Shown: positions 46,266-56,327 of the stretch, piece by piece | Numbering within the stretch: the first letter of the stretch is position 1 | Layout of the letters: each line of letters begins with the position of its first letter | From: Thozetella sp. PMI_491 | Taxonomy: Eukaryota; Ascomycota; Sordariomycetes; Chaetosphaeriales; Chaetosphaeriaceae | Direction: 5' to 3' | Assembly: GCA_021432635.1 (NCBI GenBank) | Contig: MU270021.1 | Coordinates: forward strand, 62,001 to 126,000 | Length of the DNA: 64,000 nucleotides | Position numbers and translations under genes: made by a program | Notes under the pieces: generated by a model | Databases searched by the model: none | What the model was told of the DNA's origin: nothing | The model's input: only the letters and a program-made list of their open reading frames with translations

Positions 46266-48472
46266 CTACCCCACGACACGTGCTGTTTCTATAGAATACC
46301 TCTCCCTTCCACTACACTTTGACAATAGCGGATTCATGGTCTGCGCCTTGGTAACATATTTGCCCATTTTGCGCGGGGGGACTCCCTTCTCGAACATCTC
46401 GTCGATCTCGGCAGCATTGCGGCGAGAGCATTCAGGAAGCATGAACCAGAGGGCCACGCACGCGATGCTTCCCGTGCCGAAGAACAGCCACGCAGTCTTA
46501 TACCCCCAGTTGGCCTTGTTTACATCGACTTCAGTACTGTTAGCAGAGCCTCAACTCGGTTTAGGTCTAGAATAGTGAGCAGCCTACGCATAAGTGGGAC
46601 GGTGGTGTTGAAAATAAGGCCAAAAACTACCGCCAAGCCCTGGGCGACACCTGCGGTTCTGGCGCGGAGCTTCTGCGCCCCGACCTCTCCAGAAAAAGCA
46701 CCCCCAAGGCTACCAACTAGAAGAAGACAAACGTTTAGTATGGGTTTCCATGTCGAGCAGCGGGGGTTGATATAAGATCCTTACCGATACTGTTGAAGAA
46801 GGACCAGACACAGGCAACAAAGATGAGGAAGTTCATGAGAGCGGGGGTCTGAGGCACGAGACCCAAGATGCCGACGACGAGCAAGGTGCACATACAGGCC
46901 CCGGCAGAAACTAGAACGAGAAGTCGGCGGCCAACCTTATCGGAACCCAGCATTAGACAGAAGGCAGCGAAGAGCTGGATGCAGCCTTTATTGGTATTAT
47001 CATATTAGCCAAACGCCAAGCGATAACGGGTGTTCATAAGGAGAGGCCGCGTGGCTCTATTGACGTACATTGAATTGTAGTGATGAGGAAGGCATTAGTA
47101 AATCCGCTTTGCTTAAAGAAAAGACTGGCGTAGACGTTGAGGAAAGACAGTCCAGAAAGCTGCTGCGAGCAGGACGGTAACGTGGCTCCGATGGTCCGGC
47201 GTAGGTTCGTGCCACGGAAGCATTCGGCATATGAGTTGAGGATTTCCTTGAAACTCTGATTTGACTTTTCTCCTCGCTCTTCGAATTGCAGTCTGCGTTC
47301 TTCCATAATAGTGTTCTTGATGATGGAATACTCGAGTTCGACATCATAACCTTCCACCGAGCCATTCACCCTGCGAAGCGTGGCCTTGCCCTTCTCGTCC
47401 ATATCACGCTCAGCGTAGTATGCTGTGATAGCGGTTAGTTCATCTTGTTCCTTGTAGCCGAGAAGCACCAATATGGCCTAGGAGACAAACCAGCCGTTTC
47501 AGGGAGCCACAAAAAGATCGGTAGCATCAATCCCAGTAAGCCCCATTGAGTTAGTATGGGGATCTTGTAGTTGAGAGGATCGCTCTGCTGGCACAGCATG
47601 AGGACGAGATTGGCCAGGAATTTGCCGATGGTATTCCAGAACCCATAAGTCACGATCATGGCTCCACGGATGTTGACCGGAGACCACTCGGTGATGTAGA
47701 TTGGCAGCGTAGCTTGGATGGCTCCGACACCGACGCCGGCCAGGACCTTAGCACCGGTCCAATCGCTCCAGTCACGCACAAGTGATTCGATGATGAGGGA
47801 CTGGCCGGATAGAACGCGCGTTAGATACATGCCAGGATATAGATGACCCGGTAACAGTGTTGCTTACGCCGGCAAGAAGCACCCACAAAACGTTTAACGT
47901 TTGCTTCCGTCCAAGTCGGTCAGAGATAGGATTCAGGAGCACCTGGCCAATAAGCTGGCCAAGGGACTGCATCGCTCCCCAGAGGGCCGTATATTCTGCC
48001 TTAAGAGTGTATACCCCAGCACTGTTCTGGAATCCAATGTGATTGGTGAATCCCTGATTAGCGATGATACCGCCTAGGTTAACGTAAGTTTTGGGTTGTT
48101 AGACTTCTAGCAATCAGGGGATTTGCAGGAAAGATGAGGGAGAGTTGTCTCTTACCATTCAGATTGATTTGGTAGCCGTCGGCTGCGGCTGCGATACACA
48201 TCAGATTACAAATGAGAACAGCCTAAGAATTACCAACTGTTAACCAACAGCCCTGCCTAGAACGTCACTCAAAGGTGGGCGTATGATGCGCTCTTGGTCT
48301 TATTCACCTTTGGGAACTTGCGAACTGTTTCCCACATTCCCAGCTCGTCGATAGCTGATTTCATCACCACGGCGACTTTAGCAGTGTCGTCGGAGCTCTT
48401 CTTCGCCCCGGATTCGACGTGCTGGATTTCGTCCTGCCCAGGGGCGACATTCTTCTCTAAGGCTATCGACAT
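46266..48472 (-). pseudogene. MFS sugar transporter, apparently interrupted
   Basis: Exons (48472-48308, 48222-48156, 48073-47868, 47800-about 47490, about 47477-47069, 46985-46795, 46716-46588, 46528-46266) rebuild a 12-helix sugar permease of the maltose/alpha-glucoside type: KFPKAVLICNLMCIAAAADG, NPISDRLGRKQTLNVLW, WTGAKVLAGVGVGAIQATLP, ITEWSPVNIRGAM, IFLWLPETA, QQLSGLSFLNVYASLFF, GSLGGAFSGEVGAQKLRART, NKANWGYKTAW. Between LPETA and AILVLLGYKEQ the frame shifts, and a TAG (47478-47480) follows WFVS. The residues normally found there are missing, and no intron can repair this. Either a deletion inactivated the gene or the assembly is wrong. Its promoter keeps two palindromes shared with the GH78 locus. 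Confidence 0.75.
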
Positions 48473-48771
48473 GTTGATACACGGATGTAACGAAATGGCC
48501 GAGAAGTTGATGCTGTACGGTCATAGAACAGTTTCGATTGAGATCGCCTGGTTGCTCGCTGGTCAACCTTATCGAAATGTCAGGCGCTCATTCTGCTTTG
48601 TTATATGCTTCGCGTGGTGCAGCTTACGTTCAGCAATCCGGGGTCACGCTCCAAAATCCTGGGGACTGATTCTGGAGATGTCGGCCCCAGACCACCCGGA
48701 ACCGAGTGATGGCGCACCCATCACCAGTTCGCGGGGCCCCAGAAAGTAATAGTCTGGACATGACGTCGGGT

Positions 48772-48787
48772 CTATTCCACGGAATAG
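48772..48787. promoter_or_regulatory. Palindrome CTATTCC-AC-GGAATAG
   Basis: Perfect 7-base inverted repeat with a 2-base centre, about 300 bases upstream of the transporter ATG. It shares the ATTCC-NN-GGAAT core with the sites at 48859, 52946 and 53023. Candidate binding site for a dimeric regulator, possibly the Zn2Cys6 protein at 51062-52886. Confidence 0.5.
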
Positions 48788-48858
48788 ATCTTATATCATC
48801 GTCCACAAAAGGAAGCTGCGGCGATATGATTGGTCATGTCTAAGTGGAGAGTGTCGCC

Positions 48859-48870
48859 ATTCCGCGGAAT
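48859..48870. promoter_or_regulatory. Palindrome ATTCC-GC-GGAAT
   Basis: Perfect 12-base palindrome containing CCGCGG, centred 85 bases from the previous site. CGG and CCG halves are typical contacts of Zn2Cys6 dimers. Confidence 0.5.
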
Positions 48871-49264
48871 AACTAGGCCGAGTCGGGACGGAGTCGCCGC
48901 ATACGAAAATGGGAAATGCGACCAAGCCCACGTGAGCTCATTACTTTATACGCGGCAGCTGCTTGGGGTTTCTCCAAGGCGGTGCGTTCTGTATCTGCAG
49001 CGGCATGATGTATTCCACCTCTAGCGATCTTATCTTGGCTAGCTCACTCCGCTCTGCCTGTGTGGACGGGCAGACGAGTGTAGTCATAGTGACGTGGGAA
49101 AAGATGTTGGGGTTGTTTCTCCACAGGCTCCACATTCAATAATACTAGTATTCTTTACGGATACGGCCGGAAAGCTGATAAATTTGGATTGACGCCTTCT
49201 CCCGGGCTTTTCTTCGCCGGTTATCATGCTACCGCAAGTTTGGTCTCAAATTACCAACCTTTCG

Positions 49265-49282
49265 GCCGAGGAAGATTCCTCG
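49265..49282. promoter_or_regulatory. Palindrome CCGAGGAA-GA-TTCCTCGG
   Basis: Perfect 8-base inverted repeat with a 2-base spacer, about 430 bases before the saponin-hydrolase-like gene. The half-sites have the opposite orientation to the ATTCC-NN-GGAAT sites. Confidence 0.4.
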
Positions 49283-49701
49283 GTACTGTCTTGGGCCGAG
49301 TTGCAACACACAGCCTCGGATGTACCGATTTGTTCTTCTTACCTAGCCAGCAAACCGACTAGGTAGGTACCTATTCCCCCCATACTGCCAAGACCGGGGG
49401 AGCAAACTTGAATCAGCTCTCTCCTTTGACAGGGGCAATAAGCGCGGTAGCATACACGTATATGACTGCTACCTTGTGTACGAAAGTGGATGCCAATGCC
49501 GACCCGTGCCTAGTCCGATCGTTCTGGTGGGATCGGTTCAACTACCCCTCTCTCACCTGGACACTTGTATATAAACTACCATTTAGTAGGAGTGAATGAT
49601 TCTCGACTTAGCGACATCTAATCGGAGTGGAGGCAACAAACAGTGTTCGAAGTGAAACTCTCTTCCTTCCATTTGACCCTCGGGACTTCCATTTTCCCAC
49701 C

Positions 49702-50970
49702 ATGAAACTTAATGCGGCTGTAGTGATGACGGCGGCATGGTATGCTTCAGCGGCCGAGGGCATTTCTAAATGCGCTGAAGCGGATTCCACTGACCCCATC
49801 CCCCCACCACCTGAAGCGGAACAGATCGAAGTGATTCGACTACCTCTGCCTCCTGGAATTCTTGATACGTCCGCAGGCGCCTGCACTGCGCAGATCAACC
49901 CACGCGGCACCGGCTGCATGCCCGTAAAAAGCTTGCGAACGTTCCAATCTGGCAGTTTCCTCCCAGATGGCAAGCATGTCCTCGCTCGGGTGGACTTTGT
50001 TGGCGCCCCTGCAGCGCCAGATCCTGCCAGCATCTACAATGGCTCGCAAATTATCGTTATCAAGACGGACAACTCATCCTTCAGCAACGGGGATCCGTGG
50101 AAGTGCCTGACCTGCGGCGTACCAGCCGAGAATGCGGTAGGCCAGACTGCTACCTACGACTACCCACAGACTTTCCATGACGGCAAGCGGATCTTGTTTG
50201 GCACCAACATTGCTGACTGTGGCGACTACTCGCTCGTGAGCGACGAATGCACTCCTGATCGACTCTACATCTACTCCATCCGCTGGAATACACAGGCGGA
50301 TGGCTCCGGTGCGAGCGGCAGCATCAGAGAGCTACGGATCCACCCCGACAATGTCCACTTGGGTTTCAGCTCCTTCACCACCACTGACAACAAATTGGGG
50401 CAACTCGGTTACTTCGGCCGGCTCCGCTTCAACCCGGCTCCCACAACTGGGCTACCGCTCGCTCCGCGATATGACTTGGAAAGTGTGAACACGCTCCATC
50501 GCGCAGATCTTCCAGCGCCCGTGTTTGTAGAAGGACCGGAGCTGTTCATCAACTACAGTGCAATCCTGGTCGGGGAGCTGCGGGGTTTCAGCGGCCGGGG
50601 CGACGAGGTGGTGTACATTGGCTACCCGGCCGAATCGTCTAACATCGATATATTTGCCGTAGGGATACAGAGCGGTATTGTCCGACGCATCACTTCCCAT
50701 CCCGAGTATGTCGATCCGGTAGACCAATCTCCGGATGGAAAGTGGTGGGCCATCGCAGACACGCGCGGTACTGACCGCCAAATGTTCATGGCTGGCTTGC
50801 GACACGTACCGCCGCTTACAGACTTGATCAGCGCAAGTGTGACGTCCGCCACCAGGAACAATGGCGACCGACGGTTCTTTGAACCTTACGTGATCGACAA
50901 CTACGTTTTAATTCTGTACATTTTTGGAGTGCTTTCGGGTAGTAGTTGTAGGTACATTATCAATCAGTAG
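49702..50970 (+). pseudogene. Saponin-hydrolase-like secreted beta-propeller protein, C-terminally truncated
   Basis: An intronless frame of 422 residues. It has a signal peptide (MKLNAAVVMTAAWYASAAEG) and then TolB-like propeller blades typical of fungal saponin hydrolases: CTAQINPRGTGCMPVKS, GSFLPDGKHVLARVDFVGAP, GDPWKCLTCGVP, DYPQTFHDGKRILFGTNI, SIRELRIHPDNVHLGFSSF, YVDPVDQSPDGKWWAIADTR. These enzymes remove sugars from plant saponins. Similarity stops abruptly after RNNGDRRFFEPYVIDNY, where relatives continue for about 200 residues. Here the last 20 or so codons (ILYIFGVLSG...) are unrelated and end in TAG. I therefore read it as truncated and probably inactive, although a shortened protein could still be secreted. 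The next gene on the other side is the Zn2Cys6 regulator. Confidence 0.78.
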
Positions 50971-51061
50971 GTAAATGACTGCATCGATCTCTTCCTAGGA
51001 CATAAGATATTTTTGGGGGTTATTCTCATTCTCTTCCGGTTTGGAGACATGTCTGTTAGGG

Positions 51062-52886
51062 TCAAATTGGCCCCCTCGCAAGCTCGTCTGAGGCCTTAGA
51101 GTCTAGTTTCGCTAGCAAGTCGAGCAGCTGTTCGAACTGGGACCTAGATACATTCTGGATCGTCTCGTTATTCTCATTGTGAATTAGTTCGAGCAGTGTG
51201 CTGCCGACACGACGGATACGCTCGACCTGTGGGCGCGGGACAGGACGATTAATAACTGAGTAGAGAGGAAGCGAAAATGAGGATGGCGCCAGCACGGATA
51301 CTTACCGCTGTTTCCCCTTGTACCTTGAAGCAGATGAATGGCACAATTTGCAGCTCGTGGAGAAATTCCTGCGAGATTTCGATTTTCCTTGTCGCCCAAG
51401 AGAGCGAGGTATTGTTCAGGCCCATGACGGCTGTGCAGTTGTGGTCGATGCACTTCTGCAAAATGACCAGCTTCATGCAGTGAAACACGGTCATAATGTT
51501 GCTTCTCTGCGCCCAGAAGCATGTCTTCTGGTAAGCTGCGACTTCTTCGTCGACGATCACGCCGTAGTTATCGGGCTGCCTTAGCCATGTCGGAAGTTGA
51601 TCGGCCAGGCCTGTGAAAAGCAGGTAGGCCTCGGTAAGCCTTGCTAGCTCAAGCTCCTCCTCTACAGGCTGGACCAAGCCTTGCTTCTTTCGACGCGAAA
51701 GTGCTTTCATGTCGCTCATTAAGTCGGCGGCAGCCGCCCAGATCCGCCTTTTCAGGTGGAAGCCGACGAAAATGCGAGCTTCCAACGAGCCCTGATTTAT
51801 GCTTTTTGAAGGATCCAACAGCGGTTCCTCTTTCTCACTGTTATCCAGCAAATCGAATTCACGGTCAAAAAGAAGTTCGTTCAAAATTGGTGGCCGCGTT
51901 TCCAGGGCGGAAGCGGTTTTATCCGCTAAGAAGAGAAGCCAGAATATAGCCCGAAGTACCTGTGATTCTACATTCGATTCCCGCTGTACTGCTTTCTCGT
52001 TGTACAGTCGGAGTCTTTGAGCGAGATATGCAGCCTCTGCATGGTAGTGATAGGAGGTACCAACTCTGCCAGTTCTATTCTGCGTAGCTGCTGAGTACCA
52101 CATCCGTATTGTCAAAGACGTTGAGTCTGGATACTGAAGATCGTACTCCTCGTACAGTTGGAGCGTTGCTCTCGAGGCGAGAAGGAATAGCTTTGAGAGT
52201 GGTATCTTTGGTGCCAGGCGAGTGTCGGGGATGACTGCTGTGACGAATGAGCAGAGCGCCGTAATGAGCGTAAATCTCCTCAGACATGCTATCTGCAGCT
52301 GAAAATCGGAAGAAGAAGAGAGATCAGCCAGGGTTGAGTGGCTTTCGGGTGCTAGCAAGATAGCTGCACCCCTAATCGTGGGTTCGTGGGCAATGGGTGT
52401 GTTTGGAAATAGGTACTGGAAGAAATACTCTACACATTCGCATGTCAAGTCGGTAATTGTTTTTGGGGCTAGTATAGCGTTGACCTCAACCACTAGGTTA
52501 GCCTGGATATAGCCAAGATCGTGGTGAAAGCTGCTGAAGATTGATGTCCCACTTCCAACTCCAAGATCAAAGATTAAGGCCGAGCCCGGGCTTTGATACG
52601 ACTGTGGGGATGGTTGGCGGGCGTCGCCTGGAACTTGCTGTAGTTGTTGGTGGGCAATAACTGGCACGCTTCTTGGCTGTTGAGGCAACTGGACAGCAAC
52701 ACCGGGGTCACTCAAACCAACGTTCAGGACGGAACCGGGAGGCAGGGCTGCTTTGCGAGGGCGCCTCCTCGGAGAGCCACTGTAGACGCAGCGAATCTCC
52801 GAAGTGCCACAGTTGGCACATGGCTCCACACCGTCACATTTCACTTTTCGTCGACGGCAGGCATCGCAGGCGTGAGATGGAGGCAT
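51062..52886 (-). CDS. Zn2Cys6 transcription factor (fourth), likely regulator of the glycoside module
   Basis: Exons 52886-51306 and 51226-51062 (79-nt intron) encode 581 residues. The zinc cluster begins at residue 7: CDACRRRKVKCDGVEPCANC and a last Cys at RCVYSG, followed by the basic linker SPRRRPRK. Residues about 155-500 are the fungal-specific domain. The gene is divergent from the GH78 rhamnosidase, with 525 bases between their starts that contain two ATTCC-NN-GGAAT palindromes at -60 to -148 of this gene. The same paired sites occur before the sugar transporter. It therefore probably controls itself, the rhamnosidase and the transporter, in response to a plant sugar. The ligand is unknown. 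Confidence 0.88.
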
Positions 52887-52945
52887 TTGCGCTACCGCTA
52901 CACATCAAGACAGAGACAATGACACTTCTCTGTGGGCGAGTAGTT

Positions 52946-52957
52946 ATTCCGAGGAAT
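52946..52957. promoter_or_regulatory. Palindrome ATTCC-GA-GGAAT
   Basis: Same core as the transporter-promoter sites, 60-71 bases upstream of the regulator ATG. Confidence 0.5.
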
Positions 52958-53022
52958 GGCGGGTCTGTCGAGATCTATGCCGCGGGGATGCTGCCCTCTC
53001 TAATGGAAGTCCTTGGGACGCC

Positions 53023-53034
53023 ATCCCGCGGAAT
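53023..53034. promoter_or_regulatory. Near-palindrome ATCCC-GC-GGAAT
   Basis: One mismatch to the core; centred 77 bases from its partner at 52946. Paired sites with 77-85-base spacing occur at both loci. Confidence 0.45.
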
Positions 53035-53411
53035 GCAATTCTGGGGCTGTGGGGTTTGCGGGGTACTGAACCTCAGCTAGCTTATAGAGGTTAGTGGTAG
53101 TCGCTCTGGAGCGGCGGGCCTAGACGCGCCAGCCTCCGCGTGATAGCCTTTCCGTATTGGCCCGGGGCTCTTCATATCCATGTTTTCCTTCTAAGTTACT
53201 TCCGGTTGAGAGTCCATGGACTGATTATGGATCTTGCTTATGGCGGCACCAACTCGGTTTATCTCGTAGCGATACGTGGTCACGCGTCATGCTGCTTCTC
53301 AGGACGTCCTTAAAAGTCTGACTCTAGCACCGTCTGAAATAAATATCCATGTGAATCCGTGGAAGTTAGATAGAACTCATCCAAGACGGCCCTAATTGTC
53401 TTACCACTGGC

Positions 53412-55949
53412 ATGTCGGCGACTTTCGACAGGAGTTGGATCTGGCACCCGTCCTTTACAGAAGATCGGACGGACACCGCAGGGCTATTTGTCCATTTCCG
53501 GAGAGAGTTCACCATCGAGGAAGAGATCCCGGAGTCACTTAAAGTACAAATCACCGCCGATACGCGGTATAAGCTCTATGTTAACCACCAACCGGTCTCT
53601 TTCGGTCCCGTCAAAGGCGACCATACCCTGTGGTTCTACGACGAGGTCGACATTAAACCATACTTAAAGCAAGGCAGGAATCATGTTGGAGTACATATTC
53701 TTCGCTTCTTTTTCTCCACCCAACACGCTCCATCCTTCCCCCGTCTTCCTATTGGGGGTCTCAGAATCACGCTCGCTAAGGCCGACGACTTCTGGTCCGC
53801 AAAACTGGCGAGCAACGCTTCGTGGGAGACGGCAATCGATCCCCTCGCCACACTGCGGGTTGACGAGCCTGAGGATGTGTTCCTGCACATCTACGAGTTT
53901 CATCGCATGGCTGAGGCAACTACTCTACTCAACTGGGTGCCTGCCAAAGTTCTCGAGCTTAAAAATTCGACTGGGAATGCGCCGCCTTGGAACTTGTCAC
54001 CCCGCCTTATACCGCCTTACAGGATAGAGAGGATTTACTTCACAGCAATACACAATCTTCAGAGCAGCTTGGACCTGGAGAAGTGGAGCAGATTACTCTT
54101 AAAGTCCGACCAAGATGAAGGGGGGTGCAATGAGCTTCATATTTTGCCGGAATCAAAGCATCAACTTGAGCTTGAGATAGCCAACCATACTACTGGCTTT
54201 GTTCGGGTTCGCTTCAGGCGCCCGAAAGAAAGGGGAGGTTACGTCAAGCTAACCTATGCCGAGAGCTACGAGGACGAGCCGGACCTCTACGCCGGCATCC
54301 GGAGGAAGGGGCATCGCCGAGACACGACCAAGAAGCTCCTTGGCCCGTACGACCTGTATCATTTCAGAGGTGCAACTAACCTGCCTGTTTTGGGATACTC
54401 GGAACACGAAGAAACAGAAGAGATTTTCGTGCCGTTCCACTTTCGGACATTTAGATTCATCAGGTTGGAGATCGTTGCCGGATCTGGAAGCTTGACTTTC
54501 CTGGGGATCGAAATTAGTTCTGCAAACTACCCGTTGAATGTCACGGCGAACTTCAAGGCCAGCCCAGACAACGGCGGCGTGGAGCAGCTGTGGAGGACAA
54601 GTTTGCGCACGCTAGTCAATTGTATGCATGACTGCTACGAAGACTGCCCTTTCTACGAGCAGATGCAATATGCTATGGATACAAGAAGCTCTGCGCTCTT
54701 CACATACTGCGTTTCTGGCGAAGACGCCCTCGCCCGGCAAGCCATCATCCAGATTTACAATTCCTTCCAACCCAGGATCGGCCTTACCACAGCCAGGGCG
54801 CCGACCCACAAGCAGCAGTTCATACCACCTTTCTCCCTATACTGGATTCTCATGCTCAACGATCACCTAGACTACTTTGGCGACATGAGCTTCTTGTCTC
54901 GGTTCACCCCCGTTGTAGATGCTGTCCTATCCTACTTCGGGTCCCGCGTCGATGCTGAGCTGCAGCTCGTGCGTTCTGAATTTCGACCGGGAACATGGAA
55001 CTTCGTCGACTGGACCGAGGAATGGAAGCCCTACGGCTACCCGGCTGTATGTGAGCGGACCGGCTTTTCTACCTACACGAATGCCATCTACGCGTACGCA
55101 CTGAAGATTGCAGCCAAGCTTGTTTTCGAGCTCGGCAGACCTGCTATTGCTGAAGAGTACACGACACGCGCGGATAGTATCGTCGCAGGGCTTCAGAAAC
55201 ACTGCTTCGACGGGGAGTTCTTCACCGACAGCCTCACAACTGTGTGTACAAGTGACGACGGGTCATATAGCCAGCACAGCCAAGTTTGGGCGGTGCTTAG
55301 TGGGGCAGTCAGCGGAAGTGAGGCACAAACACTCCTGAGGAAGAGTATACAGCGGGCAAAATCTTCCCAGCTTGTCCAAGAATCCGTTTCCATGTCCTTC
55401 TATACCATGCGAGCACTCAGCATCGCCGGTGGCAGCATCTACGAAGAGCACTTCCATCAGTTCTGGAAACCATGGGCCGCACAGCTCAACCAGGGCCTGA
55501 CCACGTGGGTGGAGGATAGCGTTGCGCAGCGGTCGGACTGCCATGCCTGGGGAAGTGTGCCCCTGTACGAGTACATCGCTGAGGTGGCTGGGGTCACCCC
55601 TGCTGAGCCTGGCTGGAAAACTATCGACATACGGCCGAGGCTGAACCTCTTCCCTAATGTGGATGCTACGATACCCTTGAAGATGGCTGATGGCATGGCC
55701 ATTGGCAAGGTACATGTCTCATGGGCGAGAACAGAGATGGTCACGGAACAGAGTGTGATTGTGGACTTGCGGATCCAGGTAAATATCACTACAATAGAAG
55801 CGGCGACCCTTCGCGTTTTTTTGCCAGGAAAAGAAGTTATCATGACAGGGAACAAGCAGGAGCTGAAGTGTACAGTCAATATAGAGAGTTGTTCGCTCTT
55901 CTACGGCAACAACTTTCCAACCAAAGCTTACCATAACAAAGATACCTAA
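53412..55949 (+). CDS. GH78 alpha-L-rhamnosidase, intracellular type
   Basis: An intronless frame of 845 residues with no signal peptide. An N-terminal beta-sandwich (residues 1-150) leads to the (alpha/alpha)6 catalytic barrel at about 370-740. Catalytic-region landmarks: NCMHDCYEDCPFYEQMQYAMDTR at about 396-419 (corresponding to the usual DCPxRxExxxxxD), WNFVDWTEEW at about 530, ERTGFSTYTNAIYAYAL, and SDCHAWGSVPLYEYIAEVAG at about 713. A C-terminal sandwich starts at GWKTIDIRP. The enzyme releases terminal L-rhamnose from plant glycosides. Lack of a secretion signal implies that imported rhamnosides are cut inside the cell, which fits a linked sugar/glycoside transporter. It is divergent from a Zn2Cys6 regulator. 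Confidence 0.93.
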   Translation: MSATFDRSWIWHPSFTEDRTDTAGLFVHFRREFTIEEEIPESLKVQITADTRYKLYVNHQPVSFGPVKGDHTLWFYDEVDIKPYLKQGRNHVGVHILRFFFSTQHAPSFPRLPIGGLRITLAKADDFWSAKLASNASWETAIDPLATLRVDEPEDVFLHIYEFHRMAEATTLLNWVPAKVLELKNSTGNAPPWNLSPRLIPPYRIERIYFTAIHNLQSSLDLEKWSRLLLKSDQDEGGCNELHILPESKHQLELEIANHTTGFVRVRFRRPKERGGYVKLTYAESYEDEPDLYAGIRRKGHRRDTTKKLLGPYDLYHFRGATNLPVLGYSEHEETEEIFVPFHFRTFRFIRLEIVAGSGSLTFLGIEISSANYPLNVTANFKASPDNGGVEQLWRTSLRTLVNCMHDCYEDCPFYEQMQYAMDTRSSALFTYCVSGEDALARQAIIQIYNSFQPRIGLTTARAPTHKQQFIPPFSLYWILMLNDHLDYFGDMSFLSRFTPVVDAVLSYFGSRVDAELQLVRSEFRPGTWNFVDWTEEWKPYGYPAVCERTGFSTYTNAIYAYALKIAAKLVFELGRPAIAEEYTTRADSIVAGLQKHCFDGEFFTDSLTTVCTSDDGSYSQHSQVWAVLSGAVSGSEAQTLLRKSIQRAKSSQLVQESVSMSFYTMRALSIAGGSIYEEHFHQFWKPWAAQLNQGLTTWVEDSVAQRSDCHAWGSVPLYEYIAEVAGVTPAEPGWKTIDIRPRLNLFPNVDATIPLKMADGMAIGKVHVSWARTEMVTEQSVIVDLRIQVNITTIEAATLRVFLPGKEVIMTGNKQELKCTVNIESCSLFYGNNFPTKAYHNKDT

Positions 55950-56327
55950 ATTTGGAGCCACTTAGGTGCAGAACCAACATGTGCATAGATGCGGGTCTAT
56001 CTGGATCAGAATGGAAGGGCAAACACGGGAAATGCGACATGACCGAAGTCCTACATTTCGATATAATCTAAGTATAACATACTTGCATAACGAGCTGCGC
56101 CCCATTGTATTTACTAACAACGTTTTTTTCCTTTTTAAAAATCGAAATGTTAGTCAAAATCTTTGAAAATACATGTATAGCTTCGATAGGGTTAATATAT
56201 CTAACCCTCGTCCGGCTTTCTTTTAATTGCTTGATTTAGACATATCTATATTGCTTAAAACATGTCTCTAGTTACAATATTGCTTACTTTGCGGACTTCA
56301 AGTTTCAAAGTAGAGTTTCCGTCGCTC
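55950..56327. other. AT-rich convergent intergenic region
   Basis: AT-rich 3' region (56050-56300 especially) between the GH78 gene and the DUF3632-like gene. No gene seen. Confidence 0.6.

Larger units (their letters stand above)
48473..49701. promoter_or_regulatory. Divergent promoter region: transporter / saponin-hydrolase-like gene
   Basis: 1.2 kb without a supported gene. It holds two ATTCC-NN-GGAAT palindromes nearer the transporter, a different long palindrome at 49265-49282, and a TATATAAA at 49568-49575 about 127 bases before the ATG at 49702. Confidence 0.55.
52887..53411. promoter_or_regulatory. Bidirectional promoter, regulator / GH78 rhamnosidase
   Basis: Holds the two palindromes described separately, both in the half nearer the regulator. 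No gene fits inside. Confidence 0.6.
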
